Assembly (NCBI RefSeq): GCF_003205575.1 | Contig: NZ_PYBW01000078.1 | Span: 1 to 64,000 of the forward strand | DNA length: 64,000 nucleotides | Reading direction: 5' to 3' | Origin: Streptomyces tateyamensis | GTDB lineage: Bacteria > Actinomycetota > Actinomycetes > Streptomycetales > Streptomycetaceae | Part shown: one piece after another, positions 44,791-53,532 of the stretch | Position numbering within the stretch: position 1 is the first letter of the stretch | Layout of the letters: the number at the start of each line of letters is the position of its first letter | Notes under the pieces: generated by a model | Databases searched by the model: none | What the model was told of the DNA's origin: nothing | The model's input: the letters and a program-made list of their open reading frames with translations, nothing else | Program-made: the position numbers and the translations under genes

Positions 44791-45564
44791 CTACTCGGCG
44801 CTCCCCTGCGGGTGCGGTGCCCGCGCGGCGTCCGGGACCTGCGGCTGCTGGTCGGGGGACTGCGGGATCAGCCGGTAGCCGACCCCGCGCACCGCCTCGA
44901 CCAGCCCGGGCAGCGCGAGCTTGGTGCGCAGCGAGCCGATGTGCACCTCCAGGGTGCGGCCGTTGCCCTCCCAGCCGCTGCGCCAGACCTCGCTGAAGAT
45001 CTGCTCGCGCCGGTAGACCACCCCCGGGCTCTGCGCCAGCAGCGCCAGCAGGTCGAACTCCTTGCGGGTGAGCGGCACGTCCCGCCCCTCCACGCTGACC
45101 CGGCGGCGCTCCCGGTCGATGCTGATCCCCCAGGACTCCAGCGCGCCCTGGGTGCCGGCGGCCTGCGGTCCGGCCGGCTCGGCGCCGGCCCGGTCCGGCT
45201 GGAAGCGCCGGGCCACCGCGTGGATCCGGGCCAGCAGCTCGCCCATGTCGTAGGGCTTGGTCACGTAGTCGTCGGCGCCCAGGTTGAGGCCGTGGATCCG
45301 GGACCGGATGTCGGCCCGCGCGGTCACCATGATCACCGGGACCCCGGATCCGGCCCGGATCCGGCTGCACACCTCGAAGCCGTCGCGGTCCGGCAGGCCC
45401 AGGTCCAGCAGCACCACCCGGTAGGGGTCGCTGCCGTCCGGCACCAGGGCGTCCAGCGCCTCGTGCCCGCTGCGCGCGTGCCGGACCTGGAAGCCGTGCC
45501 GGCCGAGCACGGCGACCAGCGCCGCCGCCACCCGGTCGTCGTCCTCGACGAGCAGCAGCCGCAT
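44791..45564 (-). CDS. gluR: Response regulator, OmpR family, GluR-type
   Basis: A 257-residue regulator. The receiver domain (residues 1-115) has the acidic pocket VEDDDR, the phospho-Asp in LLDLGLPDRDG (about residue 55), the Thr of MVTARA and Lys of YVTKPYD. The C-terminal winged-helix DNA-binding domain includes VPLTRKEFDLLALL, VWRSGWEGNGRTLEVHIGSLRTKL and GVGYRL. It probably activates gluABCD, which is divergent from it; two 11-bp-spaced direct repeats in the shared region are candidate sites. The linker and C-terminal tail are Gln/Pro/Ala-rich. Confidence 0.92.
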   Translation of the reverse strand: MRLLLVEDDDRVAAALVAVLGRHGFQVRHARSGHEALDALVPDGSDPYRVVLLDLGLPDRDGFEVCSRIRAGSGVPVIMVTARADIRSRIHGLNLGADDYVTKPYDMGELLARIHAVARRFQPDRAGAEPAGPQAAGTQGALESWGISIDRERRRVSVEGRDVPLTRKEFDLLALLAQSPGVVYRREQIFSEVWRSGWEGNGRTLEVHIGSLRTKLALPGLVEAVRGVGYRLIPQSPDQQPQVPDAARAPHPQGSAE

Positions 45565-45887
45565 GGCAGACCTTCCTGGATCGGGTACCGGCCGGGGCAG
45601 GCGGCCCCGACGGAGCGGCCATCCTCCCCCACGCCCGGCCGCCCAGGCCAGCCCGGACCGGCCCGACCCGGCGCGCGTGGCCCTTTCGTGATGCTCAAGT
45701 TCTGCTCAGATGCACTGACGCAGCCCGGTCAACCAACCTAGGGTCAAATTTCGTCGGGGGCTGCGAGCTCCGCCGGCCCAGCCCCCGACGCATCCGCCGC
45801 CCACGTGGCGGCCGCAGTTCCACGCAGCGCACCGACACCGGGGGGAGTCGTTCTCCCCGGTCGCGACCATTGGGGGCAGGGCCGATC
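45565..45887. promoter_or_regulatory. Divergent gluR/gluA control region
   Basis: 323 bp without coding sequence. On the + strand, GATGCTCAAGT (45690-45700) is followed directly by TCTGCTCAGAT (45701-45711): TGCTCA repeats with an 11-bp period, the spacing bound by OmpR-family dimers. About 45 bp further on is an 11-bp inverted repeat, CGTCGGGGGCT (45752-45762) / complement (45780-45790), with a 17-nt loop, in the likely leader of gluA. Confidence 0.55.
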
Positions 45888-46652
45888 ATGACCGAGACGA
45901 CCACGGAGCGTCCGGCCACCCCGCTGGTGGTGCTGAGCGGGGTCAACAAGTCCTTCGGCGCCCACCACGTGCTCCAGGACATCGACCTGACGGTCCACCA
46001 GGGCGAGGTCGTGGTGCTGATCGGGCCGTCCGGCTCGGGCAAGTCGACGCTCTGCCGCACCGTGAACCGCCTGGAGACCATCGACTCCGGCTCGATCACC
46101 GTGGCCGGCAGCCCGCTGCCCGCCGAGGGCCGCGAGCTGGCCCGACTGCGGGCCGAGGTCGGGATGGTCTTCCAGTCCTTCAACCTCTTCGCGCACAAGA
46201 CCGTGCTGGAGAACGTGGTGCTCGGCCAGGTCAAGGTGCGCCGCACCGCCCGGGCCGAGGCCGAGACCAAGGCCCGGTCGCTGCTGGAGCGGGTCGGCAT
46301 GGCCGCGCACGCCGACAAGTACCCGGCCCAGCTCTCCGGCGGCCAGCAGCAGCGGGTGGCGATCGCCCGCGCGCTGGCGATGGACCCCAAGGTGCTGCTG
46401 TTCGACGAGCCGACCTCCGCGCTCGACCCGGAGATGATCACCGAGGTGCTGGACGTGATGCGCGCCCTGGCCGCCGAGGGGATGACCATGGTGGTGGTCA
46501 CCCACGAGATGGGCTTCGCGCGCTCCGCCGCCAACCGGGTGCTCTTCCTGGCTGACGGAAGGATCGTCGAGGAGAACACCCCCGAGGAGTTCTTCACCAA
46601 CCCGCGCAGCGAGCGGGCCAAGGACTTCCTCTCCAAGATCCTCCACCACTGA
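45888..46652 (+). CDS. gluA: Glutamate ABC transporter ATPase
   Basis: A 254-residue ABC ATPase of the polar amino-acid uptake type. Walker A GPSGSGKSTL, Q-loop EVGMVFQSFNLFAHKT, signature LSGGQQQRVAIARAL, Walker B VLLFDEPTSALD, and the switch VVVTHEMGFA all agree with GluA/GlnQ proteins. It powers GluC and GluD. The ATG at 45888 (MTETTTERPA) is preferred over the TTG further upstream. First gene of gluABCD. Confidence 0.94.
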   Translation: MTETTTERPATPLVVLSGVNKSFGAHHVLQDIDLTVHQGEVVVLIGPSGSGKSTLCRTVNRLETIDSGSITVAGSPLPAEGRELARLRAEVGMVFQSFNLFAHKTVLENVVLGQVKVRRTARAEAETKARSLLERVGMAAHADKYPAQLSGGQQQRVAIARALAMDPKVLLFDEPTSALDPEMITEVLDVMRALAAEGMTMVVVTHEMGFARSAANRVLFLADGRIVEENTPEEFFTNPRSERAKDFLSKILHH

Positions 46653-46759
46653 CTTCCGGCTTCCCGCCGCCGCATTCCCGACGCACTGTCATGCCCGGCC
46701 ACCGTTCGGCCGCGGCCCCGCTGACGCCTGCTCAGATTCCCGCTAGGAGATCTCCCGCC

Positions 46760-47659
46760 ATGCGCATCCGCCGTACCCCCGCCGCCGTGCTGGCCGTTCT
46801 GGCCCTGGCCGCCACCGCTGCCTGCGGCAAGAGCGGCTCGCCGAACGCCGCCACCGACACCGGCTCGGCCAAGCCCGCCGCCTACCCGGTGAAGGCCGAC
46901 GCCAAGCTGGACGGCTCGCCGACCGTCGCCGCCGCCAAGAAGCGCGGCAAGCTGATCATCGGCGCCAAGGCCGACCAGCCCTTCCTCGGCTTCGAGGACG
47001 TGGCCGCGGGCACCCGCACCGGCTTCGACATCGAGATCGCCAAGATGGTCGCCGCCGACCTGGGCTTCTCGGAGAGCCAGATCGAGTTCAAGACCATCGA
47101 CTCGGCCAACCGGGAGACCGCGCTGGCGGGCGGTCAGATCGACTACTACGTCGGCACCTACAGCATCAACGACAAGCGCAAGGCCCAGGTCTCGTTCGCC
47201 GGCCCGTACTACATCGCCGGCCAGGACCTGCTGGTGCGCCAGGACAACACCGACATCACCGGCCCGGACTCGGTCAAGGGCAAGAAGGTCTGCACCGCCA
47301 CCGGCTCCACCTCGGTCGACCGGATCAAGACCTACGGCGCCGACGTCTCCACCTTCGGCAACTACTCCAACTGCGTCGACAAGCTGCTCTCCAAGGACAT
47401 CGACGCGGTCACCACCGACGACGCGATCCTCAAGGGCTACGCGGCCAAGAACGAGGGCCAGCTCAAGGTGGTCGGCAAGCCGTTCTCCACCGAGAAGTAC
47501 GGCGTCGGCCTGAACAAGGACGACAAGGTGCTGCGCGACGCGGTCAACGACGCGCTCCAGGCGCACGAGACCAACGGCGACTGGAAGAAGGCGTACGACG
47601 CCACCCTCGCCAAGTCCGGCTCCGCCGCGCCGCAGCCGCCCGCCCTCGACCGCTACTGA
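46760..47659 (+). CDS. gluB: Glutamate-binding lipoprotein
   Basis: A 299-residue family-3 solute-binding protein. The signal peptide has a lipobox TAAC with Cys22. The mature domain has the substrate-binding features GKLIIGAKADQPFLGFED, GFDIEIAKMVAADLGF, TIDSANRETALAGGQIDYYVGTYS and CVDKLLSKDIDAVTTDDAIL. It would bind glutamate outside the cell and deliver it to GluC/GluD. An AGGAGA site lies 12 bases before the ATG at 46760; the earlier in-frame ATG at 46691 gives a poor signal peptide. Second gene of the operon. Confidence 0.94.
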   Translation: MRIRRTPAAVLAVLALAATAACGKSGSPNAATDTGSAKPAAYPVKADAKLDGSPTVAAAKKRGKLIIGAKADQPFLGFEDVAAGTRTGFDIEIAKMVAADLGFSESQIEFKTIDSANRETALAGGQIDYYVGTYSINDKRKAQVSFAGPYYIAGQDLLVRQDNTDITGPDSVKGKKVCTATGSTSVDRIKTYGADVSTFGNYSNCVDKLLSKDIDAVTTDDAILKGYAAKNEGQLKVVGKPFSTEKYGVGLNKDDKVLRDAVNDALQAHETNGDWKKAYDATLAKSGSAAPQPPALDRY

Positions 47660-47705
47660 GCCCGGTCCTGACCCGACGTCACTGATCACCCTGGGAGCCG
47701 CCGGC

Positions 47706-48356
47706 ATGGGCATACCGTTCGAGGGGAACAACCTCTCGCTGTTCTGGCACGGGTTCGTGCAGACCGTGCTGCTCAGCGGAGCGAGCGCGCTGCTCGCCCT
47801 CGTGCTGGGCACCCTGCTGGCGGCCTGCCGGGTCTCCCCGGTACCGGTGCTGCGGGCCTTCGGCACCGGCTGGGTCGGGGTGTTCCGCAACACCCCGCTG
47901 ACCCTGCTGTTCTTCGCGGTCACCTTCGGGCTGCCCCGGGTGGACGTCCACCTGTCGGCCTTCGTCTGCGCGATGCTGGCGCTGGGCTGCTACACCGGCA
48001 GCTTCGTCTGCGAGGTGCTGCGCGCGGGCATCAACACGGTGCCGATCGGGCAGGCCGAGGCGGCCCGCAGCCTCGGGATGACCTTCGGTCAGACCCTCAC
48101 CCTGGTGGTGCTGCCGCAGGCGGGCCGGGCCGTGCTCGGACCGCTGAGCAGCGTCTTCATCGCGCTGCCGCGCAACTCGGCGATCGCCGGCGCGTTCAAC
48201 GTGGCCGAGCTCTACTCCGTCCAGCAGACGCTCTCCGAACAGGGATACGCCATCTTCGCCATCTTCTTCTGGATCGCGCTCGCCTACCTGTGCATCAGCG
48301 CGACGGTCGGCCTGCTGTTCCGCGGCCTCGAGCGCCGGCTGGCGGTGGGGGCATGA
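47706..48356 (+). CDS. gluC: Glutamate ABC transporter permease GluC
   Basis: A 216-residue membrane permease of the His/Glu/Gln type. It has about five hydrophobic segments, with VLLSGASALLALVLGTLLAA first, and the typical FRNTPLTLLFF motif. The EAA loop QAEAARSLGMTFGQTLTLVVLPQA contacts the ATPase. GGGAG precedes the ATG. Its TGA overlaps the GluD ATG (ATGA at 48353-48356), so translation is coupled. Confidence 0.94.
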   Translation: MGIPFEGNNLSLFWHGFVQTVLLSGASALLALVLGTLLAACRVSPVPVLRAFGTGWVGVFRNTPLTLLFFAVTFGLPRVDVHLSAFVCAMLALGCYTGSFVCEVLRAGINTVPIGQAEAARSLGMTFGQTLTLVVLPQAGRAVLGPLSSVFIALPRNSAIAGAFNVAELYSVQQTLSEQGYAIFAIFFWIALAYLCISATVGLLFRGLERRLAVGA

Positions 48357-49204
48357 GCACCGGGAGCACGAGGAGCATGCAGGCGAGCGTCCTGTACGAG
48401 GTCCCCGGTCCGCGCACCCGGCGGCGCTACCAGCTGTTCGGCGTGCTGGCCGCGGCCGTGCTGGCCGGCCTGGGCTGGTACGTCTACGACGCGCTGGCCT
48501 CGAACGGTCAGTTCGACCCGGCGATGTGGGCGCCGTTCGAGTACACCACCGTGCAGCAGCGGATCCTGGACGGGGTGCGCGACACCCTGACCGCCTTCGG
48601 CCTGGCAGCCCTCTTCTCCCTGCTGTGGGGCGCGCTGCTGGCCACCGGCCGGCTCTCCGACCACCGCTGGCTGCGCTGGCCGGCCACCGCCCTGATCGAG
48701 TTCTTCCGGGCGATGTCGCTGCTGGTGATGATCTTCGCGCTCTACCAGGCGGTGTTCAGCGCCCAGCCGATGTACGCCCTGGTGCTCGGCCTGACCCTGT
48801 ACAACGGGGCGGTGCAGGCCGAGATCATCCGCAGCGGGATCCAGGCCGTGCCGCGCGGCCAGCACGAGGCCGCCTACGCGCTGGGCCTGCGCAAGAGCCA
48901 GGTGATGCTGACCATCCTGCTGCCGCAGGCCGTCCGCTCGATGCTGCCGGCCATGATCGGCCAGTTGGTGGTCACCCTCAAGGACACCTCGCTGGGCTTC
49001 CTGATCACCTACACCGAGCTGCTCTACATCGGGAAGCTGATCGCCAACAACACCAGCACCCCGCACGGCTACCCCTACATCCCGGTGATCATGGTGATCG
49101 CGCCGATCTACATCCTGCTGTGCCTCGCACTGACCGCGCTCGCCCGCTGGATCGAGTCGCGCGGCCGCCGCGGCTCGAACCGGCGCACACCGGCCGCTGC
49201 TTGA
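48353..49204 (+). CDS. gluD: Glutamate ABC transporter permease GluD
   Basis: A 283-residue membrane permease, partner of GluC. A ~30-residue cytoplasmic lead and one transmembrane segment (LFGVLAAAVLAGLGWYVY) precede the permease domain, giving one segment more than GluC. EFFRAMSLLVMIFALY and the EAA loop GQHEAAYALGLRKSQVMLTILLPQA are characteristic. ATGA overlap with gluC. Last recognised gene of the glutamate operon; no clear terminator hairpin follows before the FAD enzyme gene 116 bp downstream. Confidence 0.93.
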   Translation: MSTGSTRSMQASVLYEVPGPRTRRRYQLFGVLAAAVLAGLGWYVYDALASNGQFDPAMWAPFEYTTVQQRILDGVRDTLTAFGLAALFSLLWGALLATGRLSDHRWLRWPATALIEFFRAMSLLVMIFALYQAVFSAQPMYALVLGLTLYNGAVQAEIIRSGIQAVPRGQHEAAYALGLRKSQVMLTILLPQAVRSMLPAMIGQLVVTLKDTSLGFLITYTELLYIGKLIANNTSTPHGYPYIPVIMVIAPIYILLCLALTALARWIESRGRRGSNRRTPAAA

Positions 49205-49320
49205 CGGACACCCAGGTCACCTGTTGCATTGCTCTTCGTGACACCACCCGGGACCTGCCACGCCCCCACCGACGCCGGCCCACTGCCGATCCACCGCGAG
49301 TCCCGGGACGGAGGGCCGCC

Positions 49321-51000
49321 GTGGACCCGGTGATCGTGGTCGGCGCCGGTCCGGTCGGGCTGGCGATGGCCCTGGCACTGGCCCGGCACGAGGTGCCGAG
49401 CATCGTGCTCGACCAGGGCAGCGGGGTCTGCCCCGAGGGACCGCGCTCCACCGTGATCGGCACCGAGACCGCCGCCTTCCTGGAGCGGCTCGGCTACCCG
49501 CGGGCCGCCTCCGACGCGGCCCGCTGGGAGCGGCTGAGCGTCTGGCGGCGGCGCCAGGAGGTGCTCCAACTGGACCTGGCCGACCACCCGGTGCTCCACC
49601 TGCCGCAGCACCGGCTGCAGCGCGGGCTGCGGGACGCGGCCACCGCGACCGCCCTGGTCCAGCTGGTGCCGCATGCCCGGGTGGAGGAGATCGACCAGGA
49701 CCGCGACGGGGTCGGCGTGCGCAGTCGGCACTCGCAGGACGGCTCGGACACCTGGTGGCGGGCCAGCCACCTGGTGGGCTGCGACGGCGCCCGCTCCTCG
49801 GTCCGCAAGCTGCTGGGGATCCGCTTCCCCGGGCGGCCGGCGGTGGACCGGCACGCCATCGCCACCGTCCGGGTGGACCTGCCGTTTGCGGGCGAGGCCC
49901 GGCTGCACCGCGAACCGCCGTGGCGCGGCGACCGGGAGGCCTCGGCCCGCCCGCTGCCGGACGGGCTGTGGCGGCTGGACTGGCGGCTGCCGCCGAGCCG
50001 GCCGGCCGCCGACGCCCCGGCCGACCCGCACGCCACCTGGCCCGGTCTGGTCACCGGCGACACCCTGGTCACCCGGGTGAAGTCGACGCTGACCGGCTGG
50101 TGCGGCCAGCTGCCGCGCTACGAACTGCTGGCCGCCGCCGACCACACCGCGCAGCATCGCCTGGCGGCCCGGTTCCGCAGCGGGCGCTGCTTCCTGGCCG
50201 GCGACGCGGCCCACCTGCACGGCGCGCTCGGCATGCAGAACCTGGTGGACGGGCTGCGCGACGTGGACAACCTGGCCTGGCGGCTGGCCTGCGCCTGGCA
50301 TCTGCACTCCGGCGGTCCGCAGCCGGGCGGCTCGCTGCTGGACGGCTCGCTGCTGGACGGCTACGAGGCGGAACGGCGCGGCGCGGTGGGCGCCCGGCTG
50401 CGCGCGGTGGACCAGGCGATGCCGCTGCTGCGGCCGCTGCGCGGCTGGGCGCACACCCGGCGCTCGCTGCTCACCGGCTCGTTCCGCAAGCACGCGCCGA
50501 TGCTGACCGACGGGCTGCTCGGGACCGGGCGGTTCGGCGGGGCGCCGGCCTACCCGGCGGCGCCCTCCGGCGTGCCCACCCAGCGCGGGGCCGGACGCGG
50601 CACCGCGCTGACCGAGAGCCTGCCGGCCACCGCCCCGGGAGTGCTGGTGCCCGACCTGCCGGTGCTCACCACCGACGGGACCCCGGACCGGCTGTACGCC
50701 CGGTTGGGCTCGACCTTCCTGCTGCTGCTGGTGGCGCCGGGCACCACGGTCTGGTCAGCGGAGCGCTGGCTGGGGGCCGGGCTGATGCCGCGGCTGGCGG
50801 AGGTGGCGGCGGCGCTGCCGGTGCCGGCCGAGGTGCTGGTCACCGAGGAGTACCCGGGCGCCGGGGCGCACACCGTGCTGCTGGTCCGCCCGGACGGCCA
50901 CCTGGTCGGGGTCACCCAGGGGGCGCGGGCCGAGGACCTGCAGGAGCTCGCCGCCCGGGCCCGTGGCGGCCCCGTACCGCTGGCGGGCGCCGAGCGGTAG
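49321..51000 (+). CDS. FAD-dependent aromatic-type monooxygenase
   Basis: A 559-residue flavoprotein of the PheA/TfdB group. The Rossmann GxGxxG is at the N-terminus (VIVVGAGPVGLAMALAL, residues 4-20). The conserved VGCDGARSSVRKLLGI and GRCFLAGDAAHLHGALGMQNLVDGLRDVDNLAWRL (FAD-binding, GD motif) identify the family. A C-terminal thioredoxin-like ~130 residues closes it. The substrate is unknown: the group hydroxylates phenolic or polyketide rings. The start is GTG at 49321 (VDPVIVVGAG), with GGAGGG 6 bases upstream. A 15-bp tandem duplication at 50329-50358 encodes GSLLDGSLLD. It follows gluD on the same strand without obvious functional relation. Confidence 0.88.
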   Translation: MDPVIVVGAGPVGLAMALALARHEVPSIVLDQGSGVCPEGPRSTVIGTETAAFLERLGYPRAASDAARWERLSVWRRRQEVLQLDLADHPVLHLPQHRLQRGLRDAATATALVQLVPHARVEEIDQDRDGVGVRSRHSQDGSDTWWRASHLVGCDGARSSVRKLLGIRFPGRPAVDRHAIATVRVDLPFAGEARLHREPPWRGDREASARPLPDGLWRLDWRLPPSRPAADAPADPHATWPGLVTGDTLVTRVKSTLTGWCGQLPRYELLAAADHTAQHRLAARFRSGRCFLAGDAAHLHGALGMQNLVDGLRDVDNLAWRLACAWHLHSGGPQPGGSLLDGSLLDGYEAERRGAVGARLRAVDQAMPLLRPLRGWAHTRRSLLTGSFRKHAPMLTDGLLGTGRFGGAPAYPAAPSGVPTQRGAGRGTALTESLPATAPGVLVPDLPVLTTDGTPDRLYARLGSTFLLLLVAPGTTVWSAERWLGAGLMPRLAEVAAALPVPAEVLVTEEYPGAGAHTVLLVRPDGHLVGVTQGARAEDLQELAARARGGPVPLAGAER

Positions 51001-51012
51001 GCCTGACGCACC

Positions 51013-51032
51013 GTCGGCCGATCGCGGCCGAC
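51013..51032. terminator. Short hairpin between FAD enzyme gene and recX
   Basis: GTCGGCCG (51013-51020) and CGGCCGAC (51025-51032) with a 4-nt loop, between convergent stops 51000 and 51060. Stem of 8 bp, so only a possible terminator. Confidence 0.5.
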
Positions 51033-51059
51033 CCGAGGCAGCCCCTGACTGACGCCGCG

Positions 51060-51989
51060 TCACTCCTCGTCGAGGGCCCAGGCGTCCAGTTCCTCGGCGC
51101 TCTCGCCCTCGGCGTCCAGCGCCTCGCGGACCACCCGGAAGGCCAGGCCCTCGGCGTAGCCGCGGCGGGCCAGCATGCCGACCAGGCGGCGCAGCCGGGC
51201 CTGGCGTTCCAGACCGGCGGTGGCGCGCAGCTTGCGCTCGACCAGGGTGCGGGCGGCGGCGGCCTCGTCCTCCGGGTCGAGCTGGGCCACCGCCTCCTCC
51301 ACCAGGGCGCCGGAGACGCCGCGGGTGCGCAGCTCCTGGGCCAGTGCCCGGCGGGCCAGCCCGCGCCCGTGGTGGCGGGACTCCACCCAGGCGGCCGCGA
51401 AGGCGGCGTCGTCGATCAGGCCGACCTCCTCGAAGCGGGACAGCACCTCCTCGGCCACCTCTTCGGGGATCTCCCGCTTGCGCAGCGCGTCGGCCAGCTG
51501 CTTGCGGGTGCGGGGGGTGCCGGTCAGCAGGCGCAGGCAGATGTCCCGGGCCCGGGCGGCGGGATCGCCCTCGGCCTCGGCGGCCCGGGGTGCACGGCGC
51601 TCGCCCGGGGGCCGCGGTTCGGACCGGGAGCGGCGGCCGCGGCGCGGGCGGGCGGCCGCGGCCAGCTCGGCCTCCGCCTCGGCCACCCAGTCTCCGCCGG
51701 GCGCCGCTGACGGGTGGTCAACGGGCTTGGCCTGCAGACGGTCGGCAGCAACGGCGCGGGCCGGCCGCTCCGCGCGCGCGGCCCGCGCCGGAAGCTCTAT
51801 CCGCACCGGACGGTCGGCTCGCGCCGGACGGTCGGTCCGGACAGGCCGCTCCGCGACCGGCGCGACCAGTCGCTCGGGGGCGCGCGGCCCGTCCACCACC
51901 CAGTCCGGGCGCTCCCCCTCCTCCTCGCCCTTGGCCTCGACCACCCAGTCCGGGCGCTCCCCCGCACCCGGCTCCCGCATCTGCCGCAT
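51060..51989 (-). CDS. recX: RecX, regulator of RecA
   Basis: A 309-residue protein. The C-terminal ~170 residues are the RecX three-helix repeat domain (ARDICLRLLTGTPRTRKQL, VLSRFEEVGLIDDAAFAAAWVE, RALAQELRTRGV, GMLARRGYAEGLAFRVVREAL). It binds RecA filaments and limits their activity. The first ~130 residues are a poorly conserved, charged extension with two GERPDWVV units and several RPVR/RPAR units. The start at 51989 (MRQMREPG) lies 7 bp after the recA stop, so both are probably co-transcribed; the frame continues upstream through recA as an artefact. Confidence 0.9.
   Translation of the reverse strand: MRQMREPGAGERPDWVVEAKGEEEGERPDWVVDGPRAPERLVAPVAERPVRTDRPARADRPVRIELPARAARAERPARAVAADRLQAKPVDHPSAAPGGDWVAEAEAELAAAARPRRGRRSRSEPRPPGERRAPRAAEAEGDPAARARDICLRLLTGTPRTRKQLADALRKREIPEEVAEEVLSRFEEVGLIDDAAFAAAWVESRHHGRGLARRALAQELRTRGVSGALVEEAVAQLDPEDEAAAARTLVERKLRATAGLERQARLRRLVGMLARRGYAEGLAFRVVREALDAEGESAEELDAWALDEE
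51895..51963. repeat. 24-bp direct repeat within recX
   Basis: ACCACCCAGTCCGGGCGCTC is the start of a 24-bp unit found at 51895-51918 and, exactly, at 51940-51963 (period 45 bp, 15 codons). It encodes the doubled GERPDWVV motif of RecX. Confidence 0.9.
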
Positions 51990-51996
51990 CGCCGGA

Positions 51997-53115
<1,119 letters not shown>

Positions 53116-53227
53116 GGCTTCCACCCTCGGGTTCTGTGCTGTGCGCTTCATCGTCGTCGACGCTAGCGCGTCCCACCGACAATCGGCCCCGGACGGGCTG
53201 CGCCTGTGGAAAACTCACCGGGAAACC

Positions 53228-53261
53228 AGTATAGGGAACACCAGTTCGATTCAGTGTTCGA
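53228..53261 (-). promoter_or_regulatory. recA promoter with two overlapping LexA-type sites
   Basis: On the minus strand, TCGAACACTGAATCG (53247-53261) overlaps TCGAACTGGTGTTCC (53235-53249) by three bases. The latter matches TCGAAC-N4-GTTCG at all but the last base. The -10 hexamer TATACT (53228-53233) follows at once, so LexA bound here would block RNA polymerase. Confidence 0.8.
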
Positions 53262-53296
53262 CCCCGAGCCCGGTCGAATCGGCTCGGCCGGGGGCC

Positions 53297-53491
53297 TCAG
53301 CGCAGCCGGGCCGGCACGCCCATCACCTGGCAGACCACCCGCCACACGTCCTTGGCCTCCCAGCCGGCCTCCAGCGCCTGGTGCACGGTGCGGCTGCCGA
53401 GCTCGCTCATCACGTGGTCGCGGGCGAAGGACTCCGCGTACCCGGTGCCGAAGTGCTCGTCCATCAGTCGCCAGAACTCGGTCAGCCTCAT
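53297..53491 (-). CDS. DUF3046 small protein
   Basis: A 64-residue protein of unknown function, MRLTEFWRLMDEHFGTGYAESF, of the DUF3046 family that typically lies next to recA in actinobacteria. All residues form a compact helical unit: SRTVHQALEAGWEAKDVWRVVC. The start is at 53491. It follows the subtilase gene on the same strand with a 41-bp gap, and precedes recA. The recA promoter begins just downstream of its stop. Confidence 0.85.
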   Translation of the reverse strand: MRLTEFWRLMDEHFGTGYAESFARDHVMSELGSRTVHQALEAGWEAKDVWRVVCQVMGVPARLR

Positions 53492-53532
53492 GCGCCCAAG
53501 TATCCCCCGCACCCGCACCGGCCCCGGCCGGA

